From Xenophilus aerolatus (GTDB lineage Bacteria > Pseudomonadota > Gammaproteobacteria > Burkholderiales > Burkholderiaceae_C): a stretch of 64,000 bases of DNA. Each line of letters opens with the position of its first letter. Positions within the stretch are counted from its first letter, which is position 1. A program made the position numbers and the translations under genes. Location of the stretch: the NCBI GenBank assembly GCA_030418545.1, contig QAIB01000001.1, positions 248,001 through 312,000 on the forward strand, read 5' to 3'. The notes under the pieces are model-generated. The model was not told the DNA's origin. It saw nothing but the letters and a program-made list of their open reading frames with translations, and searched no databases. Positions 1-9,540 of this stretch are shown in pieces.

Positions 1-46
1 CGGCCTTGAGGATGGCCGGAGCCAGCTTCAGTTCGTCGAAGTTCAT
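1..46 (-). CDS. rhlE: DEAD-box RNA helicase, N-terminal fragment (RhlE-like)
   Basis: Only the first 15 codons are in the window; the gene runs off the left edge. The reverse complement from base 46 reads MNFDELKLAPAILKA. This matches the usual start of beta-proteobacterial RhlE-type DEAD-box helicases, just before the Q motif. Such helicases unwind RNA duplexes in ribosome assembly and cold adaptation. The call rests on this short N-terminus, so another DEAD-box paralogue is possible. The gene is divergent from the toxin-antitoxin pair. Confidence 0.6.
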   Translation of the reverse strand, partial: MNFDELKLAPAILKA

Positions 47-280
47 TGAGATGAAAGAGCGCCTTGCACGGCGCGGTGTTCTTTGGGTATCGGCCTGCCG
101 CGGTGCGCTCGCTGGGAGCGGCCGGGCCAGTCAAAGGCTGATGCAATCGAGGGAGAGTGGGAGCCAGGAAGGGTTTCCGTCGTCCCCGGCAGGAAGCCGG
201 TGTTGCGGGTAACTGCGCCCGGCAACGTCGCGATTGTCGCACGATCGGCCACCGGCGGGGCGGCAAGCTCGTCAGACGCA

Positions 281-293
281 ATTGTCATACAAT
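281..293. promoter_or_regulatory. Inverted repeat ATTGT-CAT-ACAAT, putative VapB operator
   Basis: A perfect 5-3-5 palindrome lies immediately before the antitoxin gene. It overlaps a possible -10 hexamer (TACAAT, 288-293), and CATAC recurs at 286 and 296. Ribbon-helix-helix antitoxins usually bind short palindromes or repeats over their own promoter, so autoregulation is the natural reading. No good -35 box was found at 17 bp. If the -10 is real, transcription would begin at about the ATG at 301 and give a leaderless mRNA. Confidence 0.45.
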
Positions 294-300
294 GGCATAC

Positions 301-585
301 ATGAAGAACTCCCCCGCTTCGGCCACCGAATCGCGCATCAATGCGCGGCTCGATGCCCACGCCACCGCGCAGCTGGAGTACCTGACGGCGACCACCGGCC
401 TGGGTGTCAGCGAGGTCGTGCGCGCCAGTCTGGCGCACTACTACCAGGCCCAACGTGCGCAACAGGCGCCCGTGCTGCGCCACCTCGCGCCCCTGGTGGG
501 CCGCTACCGCAGCGGCCGGGCAGACACCTCGGCACGGGTCAAGGAGGTCGTGGCCGAGCACCTGGCGCGCAAGGTGGCGCCTTGA
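301..585 (+). CDS. Ribbon-helix-helix (CopG/VapB-type) antitoxin
   Basis: A 94-residue protein whose N-terminal half (ESRINARLDAHATAQLEYL followed by GVSEVVRASLAHYY) has the strand-helix-helix pattern of ribbon-helix-helix DNA-binding antitoxins. The C-terminus is the likely toxin-binding tail. An in-frame ATG at 292 would add MAY. I prefer 301 because neither start has a Shine-Dalgarno sequence and a possible -10 box overlaps 292. Its TGA (583-585) overlaps the TTG start of the toxin gene, so the pair is translationally coupled as in type II toxin-antitoxin operons. It should neutralise the PIN toxin and repress its own promoter. Confidence 0.75.
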   Translation: MKNSPASATESRINARLDAHATAQLEYLTATTGLGVSEVVRASLAHYYQAQRAQQAPVLRHLAPLVGRYRSGRADTSARVKEVVAEHLARKVAP

Positions 586-1007
586 TCATCGTGGATTCGG
601 GCTTCTTCTACGCCTGCCTCGACGCCTCGGATGCCCACCACGCGCGTGCCGTCGGCTTCCTGCCCAGCGTGGCCGAAGGCTGGATCACCACCTGGCCCGT
701 GGTCACCGAAACCACCTACCTTCTGCAGGCCCGCCTGGGCCAGGATGCCGCCACCGCTTTCGTGGCGGAGGTCGGGGAGGGTAGCATCCACGTCTGGGAC
801 ATCCCGCAGGCGGCCGGCCAGCGCATGGCGCAACTCATGGCCCAATACCGCAAACTGCCGATGGACCTGGCCGACGCATCGCTCTTGCTGCTGGCCGAAC
901 ACCTGAACCACGGCCGCATCCTCACCACCGACAAGCGCGACTTCGGCGCCTACCGTTGGAAGGCTCGCAAACCCTTCGTCGACCTGATGGCCGGCGCCGG
1001 CGCCTGA
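582..1007 (+). CDS. vapC: PIN-domain ribonuclease toxin (VapC-like)
   Basis: A 141-residue PIN-domain protein, the usual size for VapC toxins. The conserved acidic residues are visible: D5 in IIVDSG, E43 in VTETTY, D98 in DLADAS and D117/D120 in LTTDKRDF. Together they form the Mg2+-dependent nuclease site. I chose the TTG start at 582 because it overlaps the antitoxin stop, is preceded by AAGGTGG and keeps the IIVD strand. A GTG at 591 would cut into that strand. VapC toxins cleave specific RNAs, often initiator tRNA; the target here is unknown. Confidence 0.8.
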   Translation: MIIVDSGFFYACLDASDAHHARAVGFLPSVAEGWITTWPVVTETTYLLQARLGQDAATAFVAEVGEGSIHVWDIPQAAGQRMAQLMAQYRKLPMDLADASLLLLAEHLNHGRILTTDKRDFGAYRWKARKPFVDLMAGAGA

Positions 1008-1046
1008 GATCGCGCCGTATCGAATCCTTCGAAACCTGGAAAACAC

Positions 1047-2708
<1,662 letters not shown>

Positions 2709-2737
2709 GCAAGCCGCGCACCGCGCGCTGCCCGTGC

Positions 2738-2768
2738 AAGGCCCGTCGACGACGGGCCTTTTTTCTTT
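2738..2768 (+). terminator. Rho-independent terminator after ettA
   Basis: A 10-bp perfect stem (AAGGCCCGTC / GACGGGCCTT) with a three-base loop is followed by TTTTCTTT, about 30 bp after the ettA stop. This is a canonical intrinsic terminator on the plus strand. Confidence 0.9.
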
Positions 2769-2880
2769 GGCCGCGACCCGTGCTGGCGGCCGTGCAGGAC
2801 AGCGCCGCGAGTTGCGGCCTCGCCCTTGGCAGCGAAGGGCGCCGCGCACACACTGCAGCCGATCTACGACGGAGAACCGC

Positions 2881-4191
2881 ATGACCCTTGCCGCTGCGCG
2901 TCCCTGGGGCTGGAGCCTCGTCCTGCTGGTCGCCGGTTGCGGCGGCGGGGGCGGAGGCGGCGGCGGCGGGTTTCCGATCGCGGCGCTGCCAGGCGCGCCG
3001 GCACCGGCACCAAGCCCTGCGCCCTCACCCGCGCCCGCACCGTCGCCGGCACCCGCTCCGGCACCTGCGCCCGCGCCCGCGCCCGCGCCCGGTCCCCTCA
3101 AGGTGGTCGAGCTGGCCACCGATCTGGTCAACCCGTGGAGCCTGGCCTTCCTGCCCGATGGCCGCATGCTCGTCACCCAGCGCGGCGGCCAGCTGCGCCT
3201 GCGCAATGCAGACGGCAGCGCGGTCAACGGCGGGTCCGACGCGGTGTGCTGCGTGCCCGCCGTCGACACGGGCGGGCAGGGCGGCCTGCTCGATGTCGCG
3301 CTCGACCCGGCCTTCGCCAGCAACCGGCGCATCTATTTCAGCTTCTCCGAGCGCGACGGCAGCGGCGCCAACGGCACCGCGGTCGGGCGGGCGGAAATCG
3401 ACCTGGCCACGCGCACCCTGTCCAACGTCACCGTCATCTACCGGCAGACGCCGAAGGTCACGGGCAGCAGCGGCCACTATGGCTCGCGCCTGGTGTTCGA
3501 CCGCGGCGGCGCGCTCTTCGTGACGATGGGCGAGCGCCAGATCGACAGCCAGCGCGGCTTCGCGCAGGACCTCACGCGCGGCAACGGCAAGGTGGCGCGC
3601 ATCACCACCGACGGTGCGCCTGCGCCCGGCAACCCCACGTGGAGCGTGGCCGGCGCACAGCCCGAATTCTGGAGCTACGGCCACCGCAACCCGCAGGGCG
3701 CGACGCTGCATCCGACCACCGGCGAACTGTGGACCAGCGAGCACGGGCCGCAGGGCGGCGACGAGGTCAACCGCACGCTGCCGGGCCTGAACTACGGCTG
3801 GCCCGTCATCAGCTGGGGCCAGGAGTACGGCACGACCACGCAGATCGGCGAGGGCACGGCCAAGGCGGGCATGGAGCAGCCCGCCACCTACTGGGAGACG
3901 ATCGACGGCTCGGCCTGGACGCCGGGCACCCAGAAGTCGTCGATCGCGCCCAGCGGGCTGGCCTTCTACACCGGCGACAAGATGCCGGAGTGGCAGGGCA
4001 GCCTGTTCAGCGGCGCGCTGGCCGGCGCGGCCCTGTGGCGCCTCACGCTCAGCGGCAGCGCGGTGGTTGCGCGCGAGCGCCTGCTGGCCGGGCGCGGCGA
4101 GCGCATCCGCGACGTGCGCCAGGGCCCGGACGGCTGGCTGTACCTGCTCACCGATGGCGCCAACGGCAAGCTGCTGCGGCTGGAGCGCTGA
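2881..4191 (+). CDS. PQQ-dependent sugar dehydrogenase-like lipoprotein (GSDH family)
   Basis: 436 residues from the ATG at 2881, which follows GGAG. The N-terminus is a lipoprotein signal ending in LLVAGC, then about ten glycines and an Ala/Pro/Ser linker (about residues 40-75). The rest is a glucose/sorbosone dehydrogenase beta-propeller: NPWSLAFLPDGRMLVTQRGG, GGQGGLLDVALDP, GHYGSRLVFD, SEHGPQGGDEVN and LNYGWPV are typical of soluble PQQ aldose dehydrogenases such as YliI. Known members oxidise aldoses to lactones in the periplasm with PQQ and Ca2+. The substrate here is not readable. It stands alone, facing a LysR gene across a dispersed repeat. Confidence 0.82.
   Translation: MTLAAARPWGWSLVLLVAGCGGGGGGGGGGFPIAALPGAPAPAPSPAPSPAPAPSPAPAPAPAPAPAPAPGPLKVVELATDLVNPWSLAFLPDGRMLVTQRGGQLRLRNADGSAVNGGSDAVCCVPAVDTGGQGGLLDVALDPAFASNRRIYFSFSERDGSGANGTAVGRAEIDLATRTLSNVTVIYRQTPKVTGSSGHYGSRLVFDRGGALFVTMGERQIDSQRGFAQDLTRGNGKVARITTDGAPAPGNPTWSVAGAQPEFWSYGHRNPQGATLHPTTGELWTSEHGPQGGDEVNRTLPGLNYGWPVISWGQEYGTTTQIGEGTAKAGMEQPATYWETIDGSAWTPGTQKSSIAPSGLAFYTGDKMPEWQGSLFSGALAGAALWRLTLSGSAVVARERLLAGRGERIRDVRQGPDGWLYLLTDGANGKLLRLER
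3000..3092 (+). repeat. Ala-Pro-Ser coding repeat (linker)
   Basis: A low-complexity stretch built on GCACCG/GCGCCC units encodes alternating Ala-Pro with some Ser. It separates the lipid anchor from the dehydrogenase domain, probably as a stiff extended spacer. Such tracts tend to vary in length between strains by slippage. Confidence 0.8.
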
Positions 4192-4208
4192 GCCGCGTAC
4201 TTTTCCCG

Positions 4209-4265
4209 TTTGCTATCGATTTCGTAGCGGCGCGCGCAGGCAGGACGGGCGCTGCAGACGTATTC
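4209..4265 (+). repeat. Dispersed Comamonadaceae-type repeat, copy A
   Basis: Copy A of a roughly 55-bp element: a GCTATC...GTAGC short dyad, a GCGC...GCGCTG dyad, then a tail. It lies between the convergent sugar dehydrogenase and LysR genes, 17 bp after the first stop. Five other copies are annotated at 14230, 17111, 39284, 55798 and 62862. The order of modules is shared while the bases between them vary. Confidence 0.75.
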
Positions 4266-4276
4266 GCCCCTTGTTG

Positions 4277-5164
4277 TCAGTCGGCGAACTCGGCCAGCAC
4301 GGCCAACACGCTGGACACGGCCGAGCCTGCTGCCGGCGATGCGCGGGAGGCCACGGCCATGGGGCGCATCAGCGGCGGGGAGAGATGGCGGACCTGCACG
4401 CCGGGCGTGTCCTGGTGCTCGGCCACCTCTTCGAGCGGCAGGATGGCGGCACTCTGGCTGGCCAGGGCCAGGCTCTTGAGGGCGCCCGGGTAGCTCATCG
4501 TCAGGAAGGGCCGCGGGTGGAAGCCTGCCTGCCCGAACCAGGCGGCGACGAGGCCGTGCATCTGCGTGGCCGGCCCGAAAGACGCCCAGCGGCGGCTGGC
4601 CAGCCACTCGGGCGTGACGTCCTGGGGCGCGTCCCATGAGGCCGGGAGCAATGCGACCATCGGATCGTTGCGCCATGGGACCACCCGGACCTGGGCCGTG
4701 GCAGGCTGGGGGCTGGCCACGATGGCGATGTCCAGCGAGCCGGCCTGCAGCCGCAGCATGGATTCGGCCGAGCCCACCGCTTCCAGCTTGACCTCCACAC
4801 CGGCGTGCCGTTGCGCCAGCGACTCGAGCATCAAGGGCAGCAGGCGCGTGCTGACGCCCGCCGACACCCCGATCCTCACCCGAGCCTCACGCCCGCTTGC
4901 GCGGCGTTGCACCCGGTCCACGAGCTCGTCCCCGGCGGACAGGAGCTTGCGTCCTTCCTCGACCAGCGCCTCGCCGGCCGGCGTCAACGCGGCATGCCGC
5001 CGGCCCCGCAGGACGAGCGCGGCCGACATGCGCGACTCCAGTTCCTTGATGTGCAGGCTCACCGTGGGCGGGGCGAGATGCAATGCCTGCGCCGCAGCGG
5101 CGAAGGTGCCCAGGTCCGCGATGGCGACGAGCGTCTGGACTTGGTCGAGATTGAGGTTACGCAT
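4277..5164 (-). CDS. LysR-family transcriptional regulator
   Basis: A 295-residue LysR protein. The N-terminal winged helix-turn-helix is clear (LDQVQTLVAIADLGTFAAAA, then LHLAPPTVSLHIKELESRM). The rest is a periplasmic-binding-fold effector domain beginning near RVRIGVSAG. The start at 5164 gives the usual LysR opening MRNLNLDQVQTLV. A perfect TTGAATTCAA palindrome lies 25 bp upstream. The divergent small reading frame at 5238 and the sugar dehydrogenase are possible targets. The effector is unknown. Confidence 0.88.
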   Translation of the reverse strand: MRNLNLDQVQTLVAIADLGTFAAAAQALHLAPPTVSLHIKELESRMSAALVLRGRRHAALTPAGEALVEEGRKLLSAGDELVDRVQRRASGREARVRIGVSAGVSTRLLPLMLESLAQRHAGVEVKLEAVGSAESMLRLQAGSLDIAIVASPQPATAQVRVVPWRNDPMVALLPASWDAPQDVTPEWLASRRWASFGPATQMHGLVAAWFGQAGFHPRPFLTMSYPGALKSLALASQSAAILPLEEVAEHQDTPGVQVRHLSPPLMRPMAVASRASPAAGSAVSSVLAVLAEFAD

Positions 5165-5188
5165 CAGAAATCGTGACGATGGAAGTCA

Positions 5189-5198
5189 TTGAATTCAA
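5189..5198. promoter_or_regulatory. Palindrome TTGAATTCAA upstream of the LysR gene
   Basis: A perfect 10-bp palindrome sits in a locally AT-richer stretch just before the LysR start codon. It is a plausible autoregulatory site or part of one. The assignment is positional only. Confidence 0.3.
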
Positions 5199-5237
5199 CT
5201 TTACAGAAGTCTGGTCGCGCAAGAGCATGGCTGTCCC

Positions 5238-5522
5238 ATGCAACCAGACCTTCCTTCTCGCTCCTTGCCTGCCAGCGCATCGCCAGCGGCAGCGCGCCTC
5301 GCCTCACCGACTGAGCGCTTGCCGGTGTCCCGCGTGTTCCCGGTCGACGCCGCCGGCGCGCAGGTGCCCACGACGGCGCCCACTTGCGCGACCGGCCTGC
5401 GGCGCCTCGTGATGGCGATGGGGGGACGGCTGCGCCACATCGCCGAGGGGGCCGCGTGCGCACTGGAGCGCGCCGAGCGGCGCATCACCGAGGGCATCCG
5501 CGTCCCTCCGGGCGGCGGGTGA
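5238..5522 (+). CDS. Small hypothetical protein
   Basis: A 94-residue frame starting at an ATG 73 bp from the divergent LysR start. Third-position GC is high along the frame, as in neighbouring real genes. The second half (GLRRLVMAMGGRLRHIAEGA, then ALERAERRITEGI) looks like a single amphipathic helix with basic and acidic faces. The first half is Pro/Ala-rich and looks disordered. I recognise no family, and there is no good ribosome-binding site, so it may be a chance frame in GC-rich DNA. It occupies most of the 384-bp gap between LysR and the next gene. Confidence 0.35.
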   Translation: MQPDLPSRSLPASASPAAARLASPTERLPVSRVFPVDAAGAQVPTTAPTCATGLRRLVMAMGGRLRHIAEGAACALERAERRITEGIRVPPGGG

Positions 5523-5548
5523 GGGCGCCACGCCGGGGCGGCGCCTGC

Positions 5549-6997
5549 CTAGGATCGGGCGATCACGGATGCCGTTGCCACTCGGGCATCGACGCCTGTG
5601 CCTGCCGGCCGCGCCGCCAGCAGCCGCTTGCGCACCGCGTGGATGTTGTTGCGCAGCGCGTAGAGCTCCTCGGCGTACGACAGCGGCACCGTCACCCGGT
5701 TGGCGACGCGGTCGAGCTCGTCCAGCTCGTCGAGCAGCTCGTTGCGATCGCCTTCGCCCGAGGCCACCTTGGCCTCGATCTCGCGCAGCCGCGCGTACCA
5801 GCGGAACACGCGCCGCCGCACGCGGAAGGTGTAGAGCGGCGGCACGATCCGCGACAGCGGCAGCAGCAGCACGATCAGGCCGCCGATCACCAGCCACATG
5901 CGCTCGATGAGGTTGCTGGCCCAGAAGGGCAAATAGCGCTGCCAGAAGGCCGGCGTGCCGTTGATGGCACGGTCGCCCTCGGCGCTCACCGGCAGCTCGC
6001 TGGTGCGGGTGTTGGGAAACTCGCGCGCACGGTTGAACCAGTGCGCGCCGCCATGGATGGTCTGTGCCGCCTGCGCGAAGAGCTGGCGCAGCGCGGGGTG
6101 CGTGGCCTCGCGCGTGACCAGCGAGGTGGTCGCCGCGAGCATGGCCACGTCGTGCGTCGGCACGTCGCCGGCCAGGTCCACGATGCCGCGCGGCAGGCTC
6201 ACCGACGAGAAGAAGGGAAAGATGCGCGTGTACGCATCGACCTGGCTCAGGTCCACCAGCGCGATGCCCGGCGTGCGCAGCAGGCGCTGCACCAGCGGCG
6301 ACTGCGGTGCCGAGGCCAGCACCACGGCGTCGAGCAGGCCGGCCTCCAGCGCCTCGGTCGCGGGCGCCTGTTCGAGCTGCGAGAGCTTGAGCTTCGACGC
6401 GTCGAGCCGGTTGGCGGCGAACATCTTCTCCATGATCTCCGGCACGCCGCTGCCGGGCTTGTCGACGTTCACGCGCAGCCCTTCCAACTGCGCCAGCGAG
6501 GTGATGGGCGCGGGCGTGGGCGGTTCGGGCGGCGGCTCGCCGCGGCGCCGCTTCGGCGCCTTCGGATCGGGCGCGGGCACGGGCAGTGCATCGGTGCGAT
6601 AGAAGATCCACAGCGGCTCGAAGAACAGGGCGCCCAGCGAGCTGAGGCCGGCCTCCTCGTCGGCCGCCGGGTCGGCCGCGCCGCCGCGCACGAATCCCAC
6701 GTCGGCCTGGCCCTCGCGCAGCAGTCGCAGGTTGTCGAGCGAGCCGCTGGTGGGCTTGAGCTCCACCTCGATGCCGTTGGCCTTCAACGCATCGGCATAG
6801 CGCTTGCCGAACTCGGCATACGCACTGCCGGCCGGCCCCGTGGCCAGCGACACCTTCTTCGGCGGCTGCGGGTCGAGCCAGATGTAGGCCGCCACCAGCA
6901 CGCCGATGACGATGAACACCACCGGACCGGCCGAGGCGATCAGGTCGCGGATGGCCAGCAGCACCAGCTTCACGGGGCGCGGCAGCCCGAGCTTCAT
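5549..6997 (-). CDS. TAXI-family TRAP transporter solute-binding protein, membrane-anchored
   Basis: 482 residues. An N-terminal membrane segment (about residues 22-41) is followed by a TAXI-type binding domain (VSLATGPAGSAYAEFGKRYA; then LRLLREGQADVGFVRGG). A second membrane helix lies near residue 370 (VIGGLIVLLLPLSRIVPPLY), and a charged, probably coiled-coil cytoplasmic tail ends the protein. Classical TAXI proteins are free periplasmic receptors for DctM-type permeases. This two-helix version has no permease gene nearby. Its ATG overlaps the stop of the upstream P1 peptidase gene (ATGA), so the two are co-translated. It may sense or bind an anionic product of that hydrolase, which is inference. 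Confidence 0.82.
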   Translation of the reverse strand: MKLGLPRPVKLVLLAIRDLIASAGPVVFIVIGVLVAAYIWLDPQPPKKVSLATGPAGSAYAEFGKRYADALKANGIEVELKPTSGSLDNLRLLREGQADVGFVRGGAADPAADEEAGLSSLGALFFEPLWIFYRTDALPVPAPDPKAPKRRRGEPPPEPPTPAPITSLAQLEGLRVNVDKPGSGVPEIMEKMFAANRLDASKLKLSQLEQAPATEALEAGLLDAVVLASAPQSPLVQRLLRTPGIALVDLSQVDAYTRIFPFFSSVSLPRGIVDLAGDVPTHDVAMLAATTSLVTREATHPALRQLFAQAAQTIHGGAHWFNRAREFPNTRTSELPVSAEGDRAINGTPAFWQRYLPFWASNLIERMWLVIGGLIVLLLPLSRIVPPLYTFRVRRRVFRWYARLREIEAKVASGEGDRNELLDELDELDRVANRVTVPLSYAEELYALRNNIHAVRKRLLAARPAGTGVDARVATASVIARS

Positions 6998-8037
6998 GGC
7001 GCGCCCCCGAGGTCGTTCATCGCCGGCACGCGCCAGTCGCCCACCTGCACCGTGCGCGCCGCGCGCACGGCGCGCACCGTCGCGCGTGCCACCACCTCGG
7101 CGGCCATGGTCGAGAGCACCGTCATGCCGGGGGCGTCGCCCTGCAGCGGCACGCGGCCGGTGGCCAATGCGAACAGCGTGTCGCCGTCGCTCATGGTGTG
7201 CACCGGGTTGATGGCGCGGGCCAGGCCGTCGTGCGCCACCGCGGCCAGGCGGTTGGCCTGCACCTTGGTCAGCACCGCGTCGGTGGCGACCACGCCGATG
7301 GTGGTGTTGGTGCCGGCCAGCAGCGGCTGCGGCAGCTCGCCGCGCAGCAGCGAGCGCCGCGTGTCGCGCAGCGCGCGGCCGTCGTCGGTGCGCGCACCGG
7401 CCAGCACCGCGCCGGTGTCGGGGTCGACCACGTCGCCCAGCGCGTTGCAGGCGATCAGCGCGCCGACGGTGACGCCGCCCACCGTGACCGACGCGGTGCC
7501 GATGCCGCCCTTCATCGCGTGCTGCGCGCCGAAGAGCTTGCCCACCAGCGCGCCCGCGCCGGCGCCCACGTTGCCTTCGGCCGGCGCCTCGCGTGATGCG
7601 GCCTCGCAGGCCGCGTAACCGGCGGCCGCATCGGGCCGCACGCGCGCGCCGTCGGCATGGCTCAGCGGCAGGTCGAAGAGCACGGCGGCGGGCACGATCG
7701 GCAGCGTGCCGTAGCGCACGTCGAGGCCCACGCCGCGCTCCTCCAGCCAGCGCACCGCGCCGTCCGCCGCGGCCAGGCCCCAGGCGCTGCCGCCCGCGAG
7801 CACGATCGCATGCACCTGCTGCACGAAGTTGCCGGGGGCGAGCAGGTCGGTCTCGCGCGTGCCGGGCGCCGCGCCGCGTACGTCGACGCCGCCCACCGCG
7901 CCTTCACGCGCGAGGACCACGGTGCAGCCGCTGGGCCGCCGCTCGTCGGTGAAGTGGCCGACCTCGATGCCGGCGATGTCGGTGATGGCGCCGTCGCTGT
8001 GCAGCGAGCGCGGGGAGCGGGCAGGTGCGTGGGACAT
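6994..8037 (-). CDS. P1 (S58) family peptidase, NylC/DmpA-like N-terminal nucleophile hydrolase
   Basis: 347 residues with the P1/DmpA fold. Motifs include GIEVGHFTD, a Gly/Ala-rich LAGGSAWGLAA and the self-cleavage region AGTNTTIGVVATDA. By analogy with 6-aminohexanoate oligomer hydrolase NylC, autoproteolysis should fall between N244 and T245, freeing a catalytic Thr. Family members cleave N-terminal amino acids or amide-linked oligomers; the substrate is not predictable. It is coupled by a 4-base overlap to a downstream TAXI binding protein. A promoter should lie in the 200-bp gap shared with the divergent DadA-like gene. Confidence 0.85.
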   Translation of the reverse strand: MSHAPARSPRSLHSDGAITDIAGIEVGHFTDERRPSGCTVVLAREGAVGGVDVRGAAPGTRETDLLAPGNFVQQVHAIVLAGGSAWGLAAADGAVRWLEERGVGLDVRYGTLPIVPAAVLFDLPLSHADGARVRPDAAAGYAACEAASREAPAEGNVGAGAGALVGKLFGAQHAMKGGIGTASVTVGGVTVGALIACNALGDVVDPDTGAVLAGARTDDGRALRDTRRSLLRGELPQPLLAGTNTTIGVVATDAVLTKVQANRLAAVAHDGLARAINPVHTMSDGDTLFALATGRVPLQGDAPGMTVLSTMAAEVVARATVRAVRAARTVQVGDWRVPAMNDLGGAP

Positions 8038-8238
8038 CGGGCGGCATCATAGGCGCGGCTTCCGCCATCCGAGCCCTGGTGCTCGTGACGCTTTGCATCC
8101 GCCTTTCCTGTTCGTGGCAGATGCCGTGGAATTGGTAACGAATGTGATGAATTTGCCCGCCGTGCCCGCCGGACGGGGGCTGCGGTCCGATTGCACTCGG
8201 CGTGTCCGCGGCAGGGGCGAGGCCCTTACGATCCCCGC

Positions 8239-9528
8239 ATGACCGTGGATGGACAGATGAATGCGCGTCGCCACGTGGTGGTGATCGGTGCCGGCGCGAT
8301 CGGCTGCGCGAGCGCGATCGAGGCCCTGCGCGCCGGCCTGCGGGTGACCGTGGTCGAGCCCGGCGAACCCGGTGGCGAACAGGCCACAAGCTATGGCAAC
8401 GCCGGCTGGCTGTCCTCGCACTCGGTGGTGCCACCCGCCTTGCCCGGCGCCTGGCGCAAGGTGCCGGGCTGGCTGGCCGATCCGCTCGGGCCGCTGGCGG
8501 TGCGCTGGACCTATCTGCCGCGCGCCTTGCCCTGGCTGCTGCGCTACCTCGCCTCGGGCCGCACGGAGGCCCGCGTGCAAGCCACCGCCGACGCGCTGCG
8601 CACCTTGCTCGTCGATGCGCCCGCGCTGCATGCGCGACTGGCCGCGGCGGCGGGCGTGCCCGAGCTGATCGAGCAGCGTGGCCTGTTGCATGTGTACCGC
8701 TCGCGCGAGGAATTCGAGGGCGAGGCGCTGGCCTGGCGCGTGCGGGCGCGAACCGGCGTGCGGTGGGAGGAATGGAACGCCGCGATGCTGCGTGCCCGCG
8801 AGCCCGCGCTGGATGCCGGCTACACGCTGGGCATCCACGTACCCGAAGCGGGCCACTGCCGCCAGCCCGGCGCCTACGTGGCGGCGCTGGCACGGCATGC
8901 GTCGGTGCTCGGTGCCGAGTGGCACGCGGGCCGCGCCACCGGCTTGCGCATCGAAGCCGGCCGCCTGCGCGCCGTGCGGACCCAGCGCGGCGAGATCGCG
9001 GCCGACGCCGCCGTGATCGCGGCGGGCGCGCGTTCGGCCGCGCTGGCCGCGGCCGCCGGCACGCCGGTGCCGCTGGAGTCCGAGCGCGGCTACCACGTGA
9101 TGCTGCAAGGCGCCGCCGCCGGACCGCGCACGCCCATGATGGCGGCCGACGGCAAGCTCATCGTGCACGCCATGCGTGACGGCCTGCGCGCCGCGGGCCA
9201 GGTCGAGATCGCCGGCCTGGCCGCCGCGCCCGACTGGCGCCGCGCCGAGATCCTGCGGCGGCACCTGCTGCGCATGTTTCCGGCGCTCGCGGCGCAGGCC
9301 GATGCGGTCGAGGTGCGCCAGTGGCTGGGCCACCGCCCGAGCCTGCCCGACGGGCTGCCGTGCATCGGCCTGTCGCGCGCCAGCGAGGACGTCGTGCTCG
9401 CCTTCGGCCACGGCCACGTGGGGCTGGGCGCCTCGGCGCGCACCGGCCTGTGGGTGGCGCGGCTGCTGACCGAAGGCCGCGCCTGGCCGGCGCTGGCCCC
9501 CTTCGATCCGCGGCGCTTTGGGGCGTGA
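8239..9528 (+). CDS. FAD-dependent oxidoreductase, D-amino-acid dehydrogenase (DadA)-like
   Basis: 429 residues from the ATG at 8239; an in-frame ATG at 8257 (MNARRHVVVIG) is an equal candidate. The N-terminal Rossmann motif VVVIGAGAIGCASAIEAL binds FAD. It is followed by GEQATSYGNAGWLS, typical of the DadA branch, and a C-terminal LAFGHGHVGLGAS motif closes the FAD site. DadA-type enzymes deaminate D-amino acids and pass electrons to quinone. The sequence is compatible with other N-substituted amino acid substrates. No alanine racemase or transporter is adjacent. Confidence 0.82.
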   Translation: MTVDGQMNARRHVVVIGAGAIGCASAIEALRAGLRVTVVEPGEPGGEQATSYGNAGWLSSHSVVPPALPGAWRKVPGWLADPLGPLAVRWTYLPRALPWLLRYLASGRTEARVQATADALRTLLVDAPALHARLAAAAGVPELIEQRGLLHVYRSREEFEGEALAWRVRARTGVRWEEWNAAMLRAREPALDAGYTLGIHVPEAGHCRQPGAYVAALARHASVLGAEWHAGRATGLRIEAGRLRAVRTQRGEIAADAAVIAAGARSAALAAAAGTPVPLESERGYHVMLQGAAAGPRTPMMAADGKLIVHAMRDGLRAAGQVEIAGLAAAPDWRRAEILRRHLLRMFPALAAQADAVEVRQWLGHRPSLPDGLPCIGLSRASEDVVLAFGHGHVGLGASARTGLWVARLLTEGRAWPALAPFDPRRFGA

Positions 9529-9540
9529 GCACCGGCCCGC

